Source: Rikenellaceae bacterium | GTDB lineage: Bacteria > Bacteroidota > Bacteroidia > Bacteroidales > UBA932 | Direction: 5' to 3' | Length of the DNA stretch: 64,000 nt | Assembly (NCBI GenBank): GCA_003542575.1 | Contig: DPKJ01000002.1 | Location: 13,405-77,404 of the forward strand | Shown here: positions 16,133-24,943 of the stretch, piece by piece | Numbering within the stretch: position 1 is the stretch's first letter | Layout: each line of letters begins with the position of its first letter | Notes under the pieces: generated by a model | What the model saw: the letters and a program-made list of their open reading frames with translations, nothing else | Databases searched by the model: none | What the model was told of the DNA's origin: nothing | Position numbers and translations under genes: made by a program

Positions 16133-16966
16133 TCATTCTCGTTTATAAATTCTTATATAATCGATATCGTGAAACTGAGGGAATATTGTTGTCGAATCGG
16201 GATTGCCGGGCCAGGTTCCACCTATCGCAGTATTAATAATTAAGAAATGGTCTGTATGGGGTACTCCCTCCTTTACTGTATGGATAAGCACTCCATCCAG
16301 GTACCATCTGATTTCGTCAGGTTCCCATTCAAGAACATAAATGTGGAAATCATCACCGTAGTTTAGAGTTCCCCTGTAGGTAGAAGATGACGACCTGCTC
16401 TCTCCCTTGAATGAGGTATAGTGAAATGTTGCGTAGACTATATTGGGTTCGTGTCCCAGAAATTCCATAATGTCAATTTCGGTATACCATGGGCGGAGCT
16501 CGGGAATAGACCTCTCTCTGCCTGACTCAACGGCCTGTTTCATAATGTACTCCATCATCCAGTCCCTGTTTTGCGGGTAGAGCCAGTATGCAGGCCAAAG
16601 CCCTTTTCCCACAGGCAGCTTGCCCCTAATCTCAAAACGGCCGTATGTGATAGCCAGCTTATCTTTGGTGTCAAGCCTTCCGCTTGTGAATTTCTTGTTG
16701 CCGTATTCTCTTTCTCTGCTTCTGATTCTTAAATTACCCCCTTCGAGAAAAACCTCGTCGGGTACATAGTACTGGAGTTCGTCATGTTTGCTTGTCTCTC
16801 TGATTAGTACATTCCATTTAGATTCATCAAGCTTTTTGCCGTTGAACTCATCCTGCCAGATGAGCTTCCAGCCCTTTTTGTTTGAATCAATGCTTTGCTG
16901 GCCATAAGAATTCTCCCCATATCCCGATAGCAACAACACGCAGATAATAATCCTTAAATTTAACAT
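16133..16966 (-). CDS. Glycoside hydrolase family 16 (secreted beta-glucanase type)
   Basis: 277 residues from the ATG at 16966; a longer frame to 17008 is disfavoured because a -7 element (16997-17004) lies inside it. A signal peptide (LRIIICVLLLSGYGENSYGQ) leads to the GH16 jelly-roll fold: LIWQDEFNGKKLDESKWN, YGRFEIRGKLPVGKGLWPAY, and the catalytic signature EIDIMEFLG (ExDxxE). FHIYVLEWEPDEIRWYLDG is the usual concave-face strand. GH16 enzymes cut beta-1,3 or beta-1,3/1,4 glucans, agarose or carrageenan; laminarinase-type activity is the most likely but unproven. Confidence 0.93.
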   Translation of the reverse strand: MLNLRIIICVLLLSGYGENSYGQQSIDSNKKGWKLIWQDEFNGKKLDESKWNVLIRETSKHDELQYYVPDEVFLEGGNLRIRSREREYGNKKFTSGRLDTKDKLAITYGRFEIRGKLPVGKGLWPAYWLYPQNRDWMMEYIMKQAVESGRERSIPELRPWYTEIDIMEFLGHEPNIVYATFHYTSFKGESRSSSSTYRGTLNYGDDFHIYVLEWEPDEIRWYLDGVLIHTVKEGVPHTDHFLIINTAIGGTWPGNPDSTTIFPQFHDIDYIRIYKRE

Positions 16967-16996
16967 TGTGGTGATAGTTTTGTGGTTAGAATAAAC

Positions 16997-17066
16997 CAAA
17001 TTTACCAAAAAAATTTTCTAAAAATCTCTTTTCGGGCACTTTATTGATAATTATTCATTAAATTTG
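16997..17066. promoter_or_regulatory. Divergent -7 elements between GH16 and DUF5050-like genes
   Basis: TAAATTTG occurs on the minus strand at 16997-17004 (towards GH16) and on the plus strand at 17059-17066. Both match TAnnTTTG exactly; no clear -33 TTTG at the right distance. They place transcription starts inside the longest frames, so the downstream ATGs (16966 and 17114) are preferred. Confidence 0.5.
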
Positions 17067-17113
17067 GTATGAACTTCTTGTTGGCGACTCCTAAACAACT
17101 AAATATCAAGGGC

Positions 17114-18115
17114 ATGAAAAGGTTAATAATTGCAATTCTCATTCTGGGATTATGCACAACTGCCTCATCTCAGGGCTCAGGCAAAGAGAAAGTTAATGTC
17201 TGGGGTAATACAAACTCCTCTTTAAAACAAGGAGGAAGGGTAGCTTATCAGGACGGGATTGTTTACTATGCAAACCCGCGCGATTCTTTTAAACTCTATA
17301 GAATTAATATTGATGGTACCCTTAAAAGGAGGATATCACATGATATTCCTGAACAGATTAATGTTATTGGACAGCATATCTATTATCTCAATAGAAATTA
17401 TGATTCGGGCAAGCAAGGTCTGTACAGGATTAGTATAACCGGAAGAGACAGACTGTTTTATGATCTGGATGCCTCTTATCTGCGGGTTCACAACAGTGGT
17501 ATGGCCTATTTTCTGCTTGACGGTAAGTTTTATCAGATAAATACAAATAATATTACAAAACCTAAAGAGTTGGTATTTGTTGAAAAGGATTATATTACCG
17601 GAGCATATATAACTACAGACTATGTTTTCTATACCAAATGGTGGGAGAATCTCTCCGCAAATACGCAACACGGGGGTATGCACATTTACGGGAGGGTGTC
17701 CGGTAAGAAGGATAACTTGCTTAGTGACAATCGGGTTATTACTGAATTTATTGTCTCCGATAACTGGAGATGGGTCTTTTACAGGCAGATGGGTGGTTAT
17801 TATGACAACAATTCAAAGCAGTATGTAACAGCTCTCATACTTGTTTCAAATAACAATCGTAATCCAAAAAAAATGCCAACACCTTTACCCGAATATGACA
17901 ACAATATTGCATTTATTGACAGATGGTTATACTTCCGATCAGCAATTCCTCAAGATAATACATTGTACAGAATGAGTTTTGATGGCAAGAATGTTGAGGT
18001 TGTTTCACAACTGCCCGGTGAGGTTTATGAGGCAGGGGACTATCTTATTTTTTATGATGGGAAATATCTGGTAAGAACCCTTAAAGATGGCAGGCTGGCG
18101 GAGAAGTTAAATTAG
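17114..18115 (+). CDS. DUF5050-like secreted beta-propeller-type protein
   Basis: 333 residues from the ATG at 17114 (MKRLIIAILILGLCTTASSQ, a clear signal peptide). The rest consists of repeated beta-rich units with the pattern of DUF5050: RVAYQDGIVYYANPRD, KLYRINIDGTLKRRIS, GLYRISITGRDRLFYD, TLYRMSFDGKNVEVVS. These resemble propeller blades in which LYRxxxDG recurs. Function unknown; it may be periplasmic or surface located. It is divergent from GH16 and converges with the nuclease gene 5 bp away. Confidence 0.8.
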   Translation: MKRLIIAILILGLCTTASSQGSGKEKVNVWGNTNSSLKQGGRVAYQDGIVYYANPRDSFKLYRINIDGTLKRRISHDIPEQINVIGQHIYYLNRNYDSGKQGLYRISITGRDRLFYDLDASYLRVHNSGMAYFLLDGKFYQINTNNITKPKELVFVEKDYITGAYITTDYVFYTKWWENLSANTQHGGMHIYGRVSGKKDNLLSDNRVITEFIVSDNWRWVFYRQMGGYYDNNSKQYVTALILVSNNNRNPKKMPTPLPEYDNNIAFIDRWLYFRSAIPQDNTLYRMSFDGKNVEVVSQLPGEVYEAGDYLIFYDGKYLVRTLKDGRLAEKLN

Positions 18116-18120
18116 AGACT

Positions 18121-18657
18121 CTATTTTCCCCACAGACCTTTATTTCTAATTCTGGCATTTTGCTGCAACTTAAGAAACAGTTCGGAATGTTTAACATTGG
18201 GCGGCACTGTTAATACCATTGCGTATCCGTTTTCTACCAGATATGCATTAAGAAATGTACCATCCTCCAGATAGGCATAGGCAAGGACTCTCATGTACTG
18301 ATCGTACATGTTCACATCGTATTCGAGTCTCACTCTCTTGTCTTGCAAAAATGACTCAAGAAATTGTTTTGCCTCTTTTCCATAGAACCCTATCTCTTTT
18401 CTTCCGGTACGCCTTGATTCCGGTGCATCTACACCAATCAGGCGAACCTTTGTCCCTTTGGCAGAGCCGTCATCTATCCAGAATGTATCTCCGTCGACAA
18501 CCTTTTTAACTGCATAATAGTGTTGCTCATTGGTGATTTTGGCAGATTTACAGGAGTACGAAGATAGTGTAATGCAAAACAGTATAAATATTGTGAGGGT
18601 AGATTTCAGATAACCCCAACGATTTATCTCTTTCTCAGCTGAATTATTCCTGTACAT
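18121..18657 (-). CDS. Thermonuclease family lipoprotein (SNase-like)
   Basis: 178 residues. A signal with a lipobox-like end (ITLSSYSC) is followed by the staphylococcal nuclease fold: VVDGDTFWIDDGSA, KVRLIGVDAPESRRTG (Arg and Asp of the active site), and YDQYMRVLAYAYLEDG with the second catalytic Arg. The OB-fold nuclease cleaves DNA or RNA with Ca2+ in studied members. It is probably attached to a membrane and may act on extracellular nucleic acid. It ends 5 bp from the convergent DUF5050-like gene. Confidence 0.92.
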   Translation of the reverse strand: MYRNNSAEKEINRWGYLKSTLTIFILFCITLSSYSCKSAKITNEQHYYAVKKVVDGDTFWIDDGSAKGTKVRLIGVDAPESRRTGRKEIGFYGKEAKQFLESFLQDKRVRLEYDVNMYDQYMRVLAYAYLEDGTFLNAYLVENGYAMVLTVPPNVKHSELFLKLQQNARIRNKGLWGK

Positions 18658-18663
18658 AAATGT

Positions 18664-18822
18664 TTAATATCTTCTGCGGTTAACAATAATCAGTGCAGCA
18701 ATAACACCGGGAACCCATCCTGCCAGTGTCAGTAGAAAGACGATTAAAACCGATCCGCAACCGTAATCAATTACAGCCAGGGGAGGAAAGAGGATACACA
18801 CAAGAACTCTTAAAAACGACAT
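18664..18822 (-). CDS. YqaE/Pmp3 family small membrane protein
   Basis: 52 residues read from the gap between the nuclease and sensor kinase genes (ATG complementary to 18820-18822). The sequence starts MSFLRVLVCILFPPLAVIDY and continues with a second helix ending GWVPGVIAALIIVNRRRY. The FPPLAV motif, the Gly/Cys turn and the second helix with GWVPGVIAA are diagnostic of YqaE/Pmp3 (PF01679), whose members influence membrane potential under salt or cold stress. It ends 6 bp before the nuclease gene. Confidence 0.93.
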   Translation of the reverse strand: MSFLRVLVCILFPPLAVIDYGCGSVLIVFLLTLAGWVPGVIAALIIVNRRRY

Positions 18823-18877
18823 TTTATAAAAGAGATTTTTTAAATTAATATATTATTTAAGCAGAACATTATAAAGG

Positions 18878-20839
18878 TCAGGCCTTATTGTCTGATTTTG
18901 ATAAAATGGGGTGGGTAAAATAAAACCTGGCTCCTTCACTATATTCCGGGTCAATCCAGATTCTGCCCCCCAGGTTTGTAATTATCTGCTTTGAAATTGC
19001 AAGACCTAACCCGGCTCCTTGTGAGAATGTGTTAAGTTTCCCGAACCTCTCAAACAGCTTTTTATGCTGCTCTTTAGGGATACCGCTGCCGGTGTCGCTC
19101 ACCGAAAAAAGAAGGTGGCTGCCATTTAGTTCGTATTTTAGAACTATCTCTCCCTGCTGTGTGAATTTATTGGCGTTTGTAAGCAAGTTTAATAAGACCT
19201 GCGATAAACGGTGTACATCGGTGTAAATTTCGCAGGATTCAAGAGTGGGTTCAAATCTGTAATCAATAGATGCCTTTCTCAGATGAGTTGTTGTGGCAAG
19301 AACCTGTTCGCACAGTGAGTTCACTTCAACAGTACGGAACACAAAATTTAGTTTTCCTGTCTCAAGGCCTGAAATATCAAGGATGTCAGTTATGAGCGTT
19401 AAGAGCAGTTCTGAATTCTGAGCAATTACTTTGTTCATTTCAACTCTCTGTTCTGCTGTGTAATCATCAGAAATTAAAAGATTTGAGAACCCCACAATTG
19501 AGTTTAGAGGTGTTCTTATTTCGTGACTCATATTTGCCAGAAATGCAGATTTCAGATGGTCGCTCTCTTCTGCTCTCTCCTTTGCCATAATAAGCTCTTG
19601 CCTGTTCTGTTCCAAATATTTGCGGAGACGCTTGTTCTTTGAGTACATAAAAAAGAGAGTAATCATAAAAATCGCCAGAGCGACTGTTACTGAGGAGACA
19701 GCAATCAGATATTTTTTGTATTTCGCAAGTCTTGGGTCTTTCGCATTAATTATGATACTTTCAGAGGGTAACATCTGCTTGTTAATCTTCAATTTTTCCA
19801 GAAGACGCTGATCGAACTGGTATGAACTCCCGGATGTGTTGAACCTGACTGAATCTCTATCACCTTTAGCATATGCTTCAATGAGACTCACTATCCTTTT
19901 TGCATGCAAACCATATTTTGGGATGTATCCTCCAATTGCTCCGGATCCCAGTCCTGTTCCTGACATTGTGAAAACCGGAAGATTCGGATTTGCAGAAATA
20001 AGTTCTTCAAGAGAATTGCCCAGAAAATATTGCCCATCTTTATTTACTCTCCAGGTTCCTATCAGCATGGCAGTATTTTGGGGCAGCATTTTGATTGATT
20101 GCAAAATTTCATTGAAATGCAACTCCCTGCTATCCAGAAACAAATAATTTATATTTGGTACTTCGTTCATATCTCTTTTGAAGAGAGTCTTCATGGATAA
20201 TCCCCCGTAGGTGTTGTCAGACAGGAATACAATATTTTTAGTTTCAGGAAAGAAGCTTAGGATAAGGTCAATATTCCTTCTGGGAACATAGTGATTTAAT
20301 ATTCCTCCAGCATTTGCTTTTCTTCGGGCCTTTCTTGACATATTTACCCACTCAGGCTGCCAGGTTTCATCAACTGAAGTAATTGGAAGTTCTATCCCGT
20401 TGCCACTGATATACTCACCAAATATAGGTACACCAGACGGAATTGTATCCTGCGCCAAGAGAGCGGCCCAGGCCTCCTGACCTATTGCGATGATTGCCCG
20501 TAATTTCTTATGCTCATATTTTTTAAGTAATGAGGCGACTCTTCCTTTCCACAGATGAGCCTCTTCATTAAAGTTTTTCGCTCCCAGGTCCTCAATAAGC
20601 ACGATCGCGTTATCTTTATAATCTGTACCAAGTGCCAATTCAAACTCATTTATAAAATCCATAGACCTTTTGGTGTCCGGATTAAAGGATGAGATAATAA
20701 GATATACCTCCTGTTCAACTTCGGCATTTTGAGATTTGAGATGAGTCGGGAAAAGGTTTAGTGTCAGAAACAGCACCAGAGCAAAAAGAGCTCCGGTGTC
20801 ATATAAAACCAATGTGAGTTTTTCTTTGATTGCCGACAT
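18878..20839 (-). CDS. Sensor histidine kinase with ABC-substrate-binding-like periplasmic domain
   Basis: 653 residues. An N-terminal membrane segment (ALFALVLFLTLNLF) precedes a periplasmic region (about 40-365) resembling ABC-type substrate-binding folds (YLIISSFNPDTKRSMDFINE, IVFLSDNTYGGLSMKTLF). A second membrane helix at about 377-399 leads into a coiled coil, the HisKA dimerisation domain with phosphoacceptor His439 (SHEIRTPLNSIVGFSNLL), and the ATPase domain (LNLLTNANKFTQ, SDTGSGIP, GLGLAIS). No receiver domain or adjacent response-regulator gene is present, so its partner is elsewhere. Ligand unknown. Confidence 0.93.
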   Translation of the reverse strand: MSAIKEKLTLVLYDTGALFALVLFLTLNLFPTHLKSQNAEVEQEVYLIISSFNPDTKRSMDFINEFELALGTDYKDNAIVLIEDLGAKNFNEEAHLWKGRVASLLKKYEHKKLRAIIAIGQEAWAALLAQDTIPSGVPIFGEYISGNGIELPITSVDETWQPEWVNMSRKARRKANAGGILNHYVPRRNIDLILSFFPETKNIVFLSDNTYGGLSMKTLFKRDMNEVPNINYLFLDSRELHFNEILQSIKMLPQNTAMLIGTWRVNKDGQYFLGNSLEELISANPNLPVFTMSGTGLGSGAIGGYIPKYGLHAKRIVSLIEAYAKGDRDSVRFNTSGSSYQFDQRLLEKLKINKQMLPSESIIINAKDPRLAKYKKYLIAVSSVTVALAIFMITLFFMYSKNKRLRKYLEQNRQELIMAKERAEESDHLKSAFLANMSHEIRTPLNSIVGFSNLLISDDYTAEQRVEMNKVIAQNSELLLTLITDILDISGLETGKLNFVFRTVEVNSLCEQVLATTTHLRKASIDYRFEPTLESCEIYTDVHRLSQVLLNLLTNANKFTQQGEIVLKYELNGSHLLFSVSDTGSGIPKEQHKKLFERFGKLNTFSQGAGLGLAISKQIITNLGGRIWIDPEYSEGARFYFTHPILSKSDNKA

Positions 20840-20876
20840 ATCCGTTTATGTAACGGCAAATGTATAAAAAATATTA

Positions 20877-21872
20877 CTATAGAGACCGATTTTTCCCTTT
20901 AAAAAGAGAGAACCCGATGAGTGAGAGAGTTCCGCAGGCTATCATTGTAAGTGCCTGAGAACCGTGTGATATAGTTGCAAATACAACGCCTGTCGTCTGA
21001 TCTATGCCATATATGGTAGCCAGCGCCAGTGATATTATAAAGTGGTATGCACCTATGCCTCCCTGTACAGGTATTGCCCATCCGAAACCACCTATCACCA
21101 TAAGAAAAAGGGCGTCAGATATCCCAAGCCCCGCTACTGAAGGGAACGCAAGTATTGTAGTGTAGCTCATTAGCCAGTAGCAGATCCATATAAGAATGGT
21201 ATAAATGATAAAAAGCCATTTCTGCTTCATTCGAAAACCTGATACAATGCCTGCTAAAACACCCTTAACAATATTGGCTATTTTTCTGAATACGGGGTGC
21301 TTTTTTCTAAAAGCATAGACTATATAAAAGAATATGGCAAACGTAGCCAATATTGTAATTGCTATAATACCAAATCCGGTAGAGAGTTTCTCACCGAAAG
21401 CAGAGATAATCTGTTTGTCTATGAAGTTGCCGAATCTGCTCCACTGTAAAACAAATATCGCAGTTGAAAATACAGCAAGAGACAGGAGGTCAACACTCCT
21501 TTCAAGCACAACTGTTCCTGCAACTTTCTCAAATGAGAGGCCTGTTTTTCTGGTTATTACACCACATCTGGCAAACTCTCCGGCCCGTGGTAATGCAAAA
21601 TTTGTAATGTAGCCGATATTAATTCCGTCCCAGGCATCAACTCTTCTGATTCCGGAGTGTAATGGCAGCATTATCATTCTCCACCTGAGAGATCTAAGCC
21701 AGAAGGCTGCAATGCTCACTGCCATTGAGGCGGCTATCAGGATATAATTTGCACTTTTTAAACCCTCTGTAAAATCATTCCATTTTACCTCTCTGAACGA
21801 GAACCACAACAACACGACTGCTGCTGCAAACAACAGTATGTATTTTATGGCTGAAATGAGGCGCTGCTTCAT
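20877..21872 (-). CDS. Lysylphosphatidylglycerol synthetase TM-region / UPF0104 flippase-like protein
   Basis: 331 residues, polytopic. The N-terminal ILLFAAAVVLLWFSFREVKW, the conserved LRSLRWRMIMLPL and the pair NIGYITNFALPRAGEFARCG are typical of PF03706 (the membrane half of MprF and related proteins). The family includes lipid flippase-like proteins; the soluble aminoacyl-transfer domain of MprF is absent. It sits 12 bp downstream of panD on the same strand, perhaps only by convenience of transcription. Confidence 0.88.
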   Translation of the reverse strand: MKQRLISAIKYILLFAAAVVLLWFSFREVKWNDFTEGLKSANYILIAASMAVSIAAFWLRSLRWRMIMLPLHSGIRRVDAWDGINIGYITNFALPRAGEFARCGVITRKTGLSFEKVAGTVVLERSVDLLSLAVFSTAIFVLQWSRFGNFIDKQIISAFGEKLSTGFGIIAITILATFAIFFYIVYAFRKKHPVFRKIANIVKGVLAGIVSGFRMKQKWLFIIYTILIWICYWLMSYTTILAFPSVAGLGISDALFLMVIGGFGWAIPVQGGIGAYHFIISLALATIYGIDQTTGVVFATISHGSQALTMIACGTLSLIGFSLFKGKNRSL

Positions 21873-21884
21873 TACTGAAAATAA

Positions 21885-22235
21885 TTATATCAGCTTATTT
21901 GTTTGGGAATCGGGGAATATTACTTTTGGTTTAAAGACGAGTGCCTCTTCAGGAGTCATATGAGCATAGGCCATGATAATTATCAGATGTCCTACAGAAA
22001 ATTTATGTGCTGCCGCTCCGTTAATTCCAATCTTGCCACTGCCACGCTCCCCTTTAATCACATATGTCTCTATCCTTTCACCGTTGTCAATATTGACGAT
22101 GGATACCTTTTCATTTATATAGAGCCCTGCCGCTTCAATCAGATCTTCGTCTATGGTTACGCTACCAATGTAATTAAGATTAGCTTCAGTTACACGGGCC
22201 CTGTGTATTTTTGACTTCATCAGCTCCAACAACAT
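21885..22235 (-). CDS. panD: Aspartate 1-decarboxylase
   Basis: Makes beta-alanine for pantothenate and coenzyme A. The 116-residue proenzyme contains the self-cleavage site Gly-Ser in [18 protein letters not shown], from which the pyruvoyl group is formed, and the conserved start [15 protein letters not shown] and [19 protein letters not shown]. The gene abuts panC (1 bp gap), so the two pathway genes are co-transcribed. Confidence 0.97.
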   Translation of the reverse strand: MLLELMKSKIHRARVTEANLNYIGSVTIDEDLIEAAGLYINEKVSIVNIDNGERIETYVIKGERGSGKIGINGAAAHKFSVGHLIIIMAYAHMTPEEALVFKPKVIFPDSQTNKLI

Positions 22236-22236
22236 C

Positions 22237-23097
22237 TCACTTAAGTTTTATATTATCAATTAATCTAACCGCACCGGCGAAAACTGCTGTACATAACTGT
22301 ATTTCGTCGGCCTCCCCCCAGCTCTTAACCGGACTTAGTGTAATTGCGTCAACAATTTCGGCATATTCGGTTTTAAGCAGAGGCTCTGAGTCTATCTCAG
22401 AAATTACCCATTTTGTCAGCTCTTGAGGTGCAGGGCAAATTTGCGGCAAATTTTGTGCCGTTGCAAGCTCCGCTGCTCTTTTAAGCGTTTTGTATATGGT
22501 TGGTGCCACTCTTCTGTGTTGGGGTGTCAGTAGTAAATTTCTTGAGCTCATTGCCAAACCATCAATCTCTCTGACCGTTGGACATGAAACAATTTTAACA
22601 GGATAATCCAGTTTTTTGCTGAAATATCTAATTATTGCAAGCTGCTGAAAATCTTTCTCCCCAAAGTAGGCATGTGTGGGCCTGACTATATCAAAAAGAC
22701 GGGTAACTACCTGAGCAACACCGTTAAAATGACCCGGCCTGCGAGGCCCCTCCCCATTGTTGTCCAATCCCCCCAGATCAAAAACCCTGTTATCTTCCTG
22801 CGGGTATATCTCCTCAATTGAAGGAATGAAAACGATTGTGGCTCCTGCTTTTTCGAGCATTTCACAATCCTTCTCTATAGTACGGGGATATTTTTCAAGA
22901 TCGACAGGATTATTAAACTGGGTAGGGTTAACAAAAATGCTCACCACAACAATTTTGCAATCCGCTGCTGCTCTGTTTACAAGAGATATATGCCCCTGAT
23001 GCAACGCTCCCATTGTTGGCACAAACCCCACCTCGCAACTATCTGAAAAAAAAGAAATAGCACTATAAAATTGGGGCAGGGTGTAACAGATTGTCAT
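22237..23097 (-). CDS. panC: Pantothenate synthetase
   Basis: Joins pantoate and beta-alanine using ATP. The start is set at the ATG at 23097 ([20 protein letters not shown]), giving 286 residues, the usual size; the frame is open to 23175 but that stretch contains the promoter pair. Motifs: [16 protein letters not shown] (HxGH of the nucleotidyltransferase fold), [18 protein letters not shown], and the KMSKS-like AMSSRNLLL. PanB is not in the window. Confidence 0.96.
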   Translation of the reverse strand: MTICYTLPQFYSAISFFSDSCEVGFVPTMGALHQGHISLVNRAAADCKIVVVSIFVNPTQFNNPVDLEKYPRTIEKDCEMLEKAGATIVFIPSIEEIYPQEDNRVFDLGGLDNNGEGPRRPGHFNGVAQVVTRLFDIVRPTHAYFGEKDFQQLAIIRYFSKKLDYPVKIVSCPTVREIDGLAMSSRNLLLTPQHRRVAPTIYKTLKRAAELATAQNLPQICPAPQELTKWVISEIDSEPLLKTEYAEIVDAITLSPVKSWGEADEIQLCTAVFAGAVRLIDNIKLK

Positions 23098-23110
23098 CAA
23101 TTTGAAAATT

Positions 23111-23141
23111 TTTGCAAACCTACAAAAAAATATGAACTTTG
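23111..23141. promoter_or_regulatory. Overlapping divergent promoters of panCD and the racemase gene
   Basis: Plus strand: TTTG (23111-23114), 19 bp, GAACTTTG (23134-23141), a seven-of-eight match. Minus strand: TAGGTTTG at 23115-23122, an exact -7 match. The two elements share this short stretch, so the polymerases compete. The minus-strand element sets the panC start at 23097. Confidence 0.6.
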
Positions 23142-23180
23142 CACGCAGAACCTTTTTTCCGCTTAAAATCTGCATATTAA

Positions 23181-23882
23181 ATGAAATATTTAAAAACTCT
23201 GGGAATTCTCGGAGGTATGGGACCTGAGGCTACCTCATACCTATTTAACCTCATTATCAAGAATACTAAGGTTAAAAAAGACCAGGATCATATACCTGTG
23301 GTCATTTTTAACTACCCTCAGATTCCGGATAGAACTCTTAATATTGTAGAGAACGGAGAATCTCCTCTTTTATACCTGATAAAAGGGATGAAACTTTTGG
23401 AAAAGGCAAAAGCAGATGTTGTTATAATCCCCTGTAATACAGCTCATTACTATATTGAAGAGATTAATAAATACTCAACACTTCCAATCCTGAATATGAT
23501 TGAACTAACTTCAAAACATGTTAAGGAGATGCCTGTTAAAAAGATTGGAGTAATGGCTACTACCGGTACCATCAGGACAAAACTTTATCAGAGGAACCTT
23601 GAGAATCTGGGTCTGGAGGTTGTATTGCCTACTGAAAAAGAGCAGCAGGAGTTGGTTATGGAGGCAGTTTACGGGAAAAGAGGAGTTAAGGCCGGTTACA
23701 AAAAAGAGCCAAAACGACTACTTAAAGAAATTTCTCAAAGATTATCGGAGAGGGGTGCTGAGGTTATTATTGCCGGATGTACCGAGATTCCTCTTGTTCT
23801 TTCAAGAAAAGATATCCCTGTAGAATTGGTTAATCCTATGGAGATTCTGGCAAAAGCAGCAGTTACTTATTGCAAGAGATAA
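23181..23882 (+). CDS. Aspartate/glutamate racemase family protein
   Basis: 233 residues of the PLP-independent Asp/Glu racemase family (PF01177). Start LGILGGMGPEATSYLFNLII, first catalytic cysteine in IIPCNTAHYY, second in IIAGCTEIPLVLS. These are the two-cysteine acid/base motifs of the fold, and the GGMGPEAT start is typical of the broad-specificity amino-acid racemase subgroup (YgeA/RacX). Substrate not determinable. Transcribed alone or with the kinase 40 bp downstream. Confidence 0.92.
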   Translation: MKYLKTLGILGGMGPEATSYLFNLIIKNTKVKKDQDHIPVVIFNYPQIPDRTLNIVENGESPLLYLIKGMKLLEKAKADVVIIPCNTAHYYIEEINKYSTLPILNMIELTSKHVKEMPVKKIGVMATTGTIRTKLYQRNLENLGLEVVLPTEKEQQELVMEAVYGKRGVKAGYKKEPKRLLKEISQRLSERGAEVIIAGCTEIPLVLSRKDIPVELVNPMEILAKAAVTYCKR

Positions 23883-23922
23883 ACTGAATATTTTAAGTTA
23901 TATTTAAATAAAAATAAAAGAC

Positions 23923-24915
23923 GTGAAATCTATATTGGGAATAGGCAACGCCTTAACAGACATACTGGCAGTTTTGGAAGATGATTCCCTTCTTGAGCAG
24001 TTTCACCTGCCGGAGGGGAGTATGCAGCATGTTGACAGAGAGACCGGTGAAAAGATATGGCAAACACTCAAACCCATGGGAGTGCAGTATGTAGCGGGAG
24101 GCTCAGCAGCCAATACAATTACTGCAACTGCCGTACTTGGCATGCCTTCGACATTTATTGGCAAAGTGGGAAACGATGAGCTGGGCTCATTATTTAAGTC
24201 AGATCAGGCAAGGAATGGCATAAAATCCACACTCTTTACAGGCAAGGCTGCATCGGGCAGGGCGATGGTATTTATTACAGCGCCAAATGCCGAGAGAACT
24301 TTTGCCGTATACCTTGGAGCTGCAATTGAATTGATTTCGGAAGATCTTAAATATGAGCAGTTTGTGGGGCATGACTATTTTCACATCGAGGGTTATCTGG
24401 TACAAAATCAAGATCTTGTACGCCGGGCAGTAGAGTTGGCCAAGGAGGCAGGAATGATCATTTCTATAGATATGGCCAGTTATAATGTGGTCGAGAGCAA
24501 CTACGCCTTTTTGCATGATATAATTGAAAACTACGTTGATATTGTTTTTGCTAATGAAACAGAGGCTCAGGTTTTTACCGGCAAAACACCACGTGAAGCT
24601 CTTGATGAAATTGCTAAGATTTGTGATACTGCAATAGTAAAGATAGGCAAAGATGGCTCTATGGTTAAAAAAGGTGACCAATATCACTATATTGAAGCTT
24701 GGCCGGCAGATACAATTGACGCAACCGGGGCGGGTGATATCTATGCTGCAGGCTTTTTGTTTGCCCACGCTAACGGTCTTTCTCTGAAGGATTGCGGTGA
24801 GGTTGGTTCATTAGTGGCGGCAAAGGTTGTTGAGGTTATAGGGCCCAAGATTGACATACCAAGGTGGAAGAAGGCAAAGCAGGAGATAAGGGAGTTAACC
24901 GGGTTGCTTCAGTAA
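23923..24915 (+). CDS. PfkB family sugar/nucleoside kinase (adenosine kinase-like)
   Basis: 330 residues with a GTG start (23923). PfkB signatures: ILGIGNALTDILA, the glycine pair in GVQYVAGGSAANTITATAVL, and the catalytic DATGAGDIYAAGFLFAHANG whose Asp is the base. The overall pattern is closest to bacterial adenosine kinase-like carbohydrate kinases. Members phosphorylate ribose, fructose, adenosine or similar; specificity cannot be assigned. Confidence 0.9.
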   Translation: MKSILGIGNALTDILAVLEDDSLLEQFHLPEGSMQHVDRETGEKIWQTLKPMGVQYVAGGSAANTITATAVLGMPSTFIGKVGNDELGSLFKSDQARNGIKSTLFTGKAASGRAMVFITAPNAERTFAVYLGAAIELISEDLKYEQFVGHDYFHIEGYLVQNQDLVRRAVELAKEAGMIISIDMASYNVVESNYAFLHDIIENYVDIVFANETEAQVFTGKTPREALDEIAKICDTAIVKIGKDGSMVKKGDQYHYIEAWPADTIDATGAGDIYAAGFLFAHANGLSLKDCGEVGSLVAAKVVEVIGPKIDIPRWKKAKQEIRELTGLLQ

Positions 24916-24943
24916 GGCAAAACACTCGTTAATAAATAGATCT

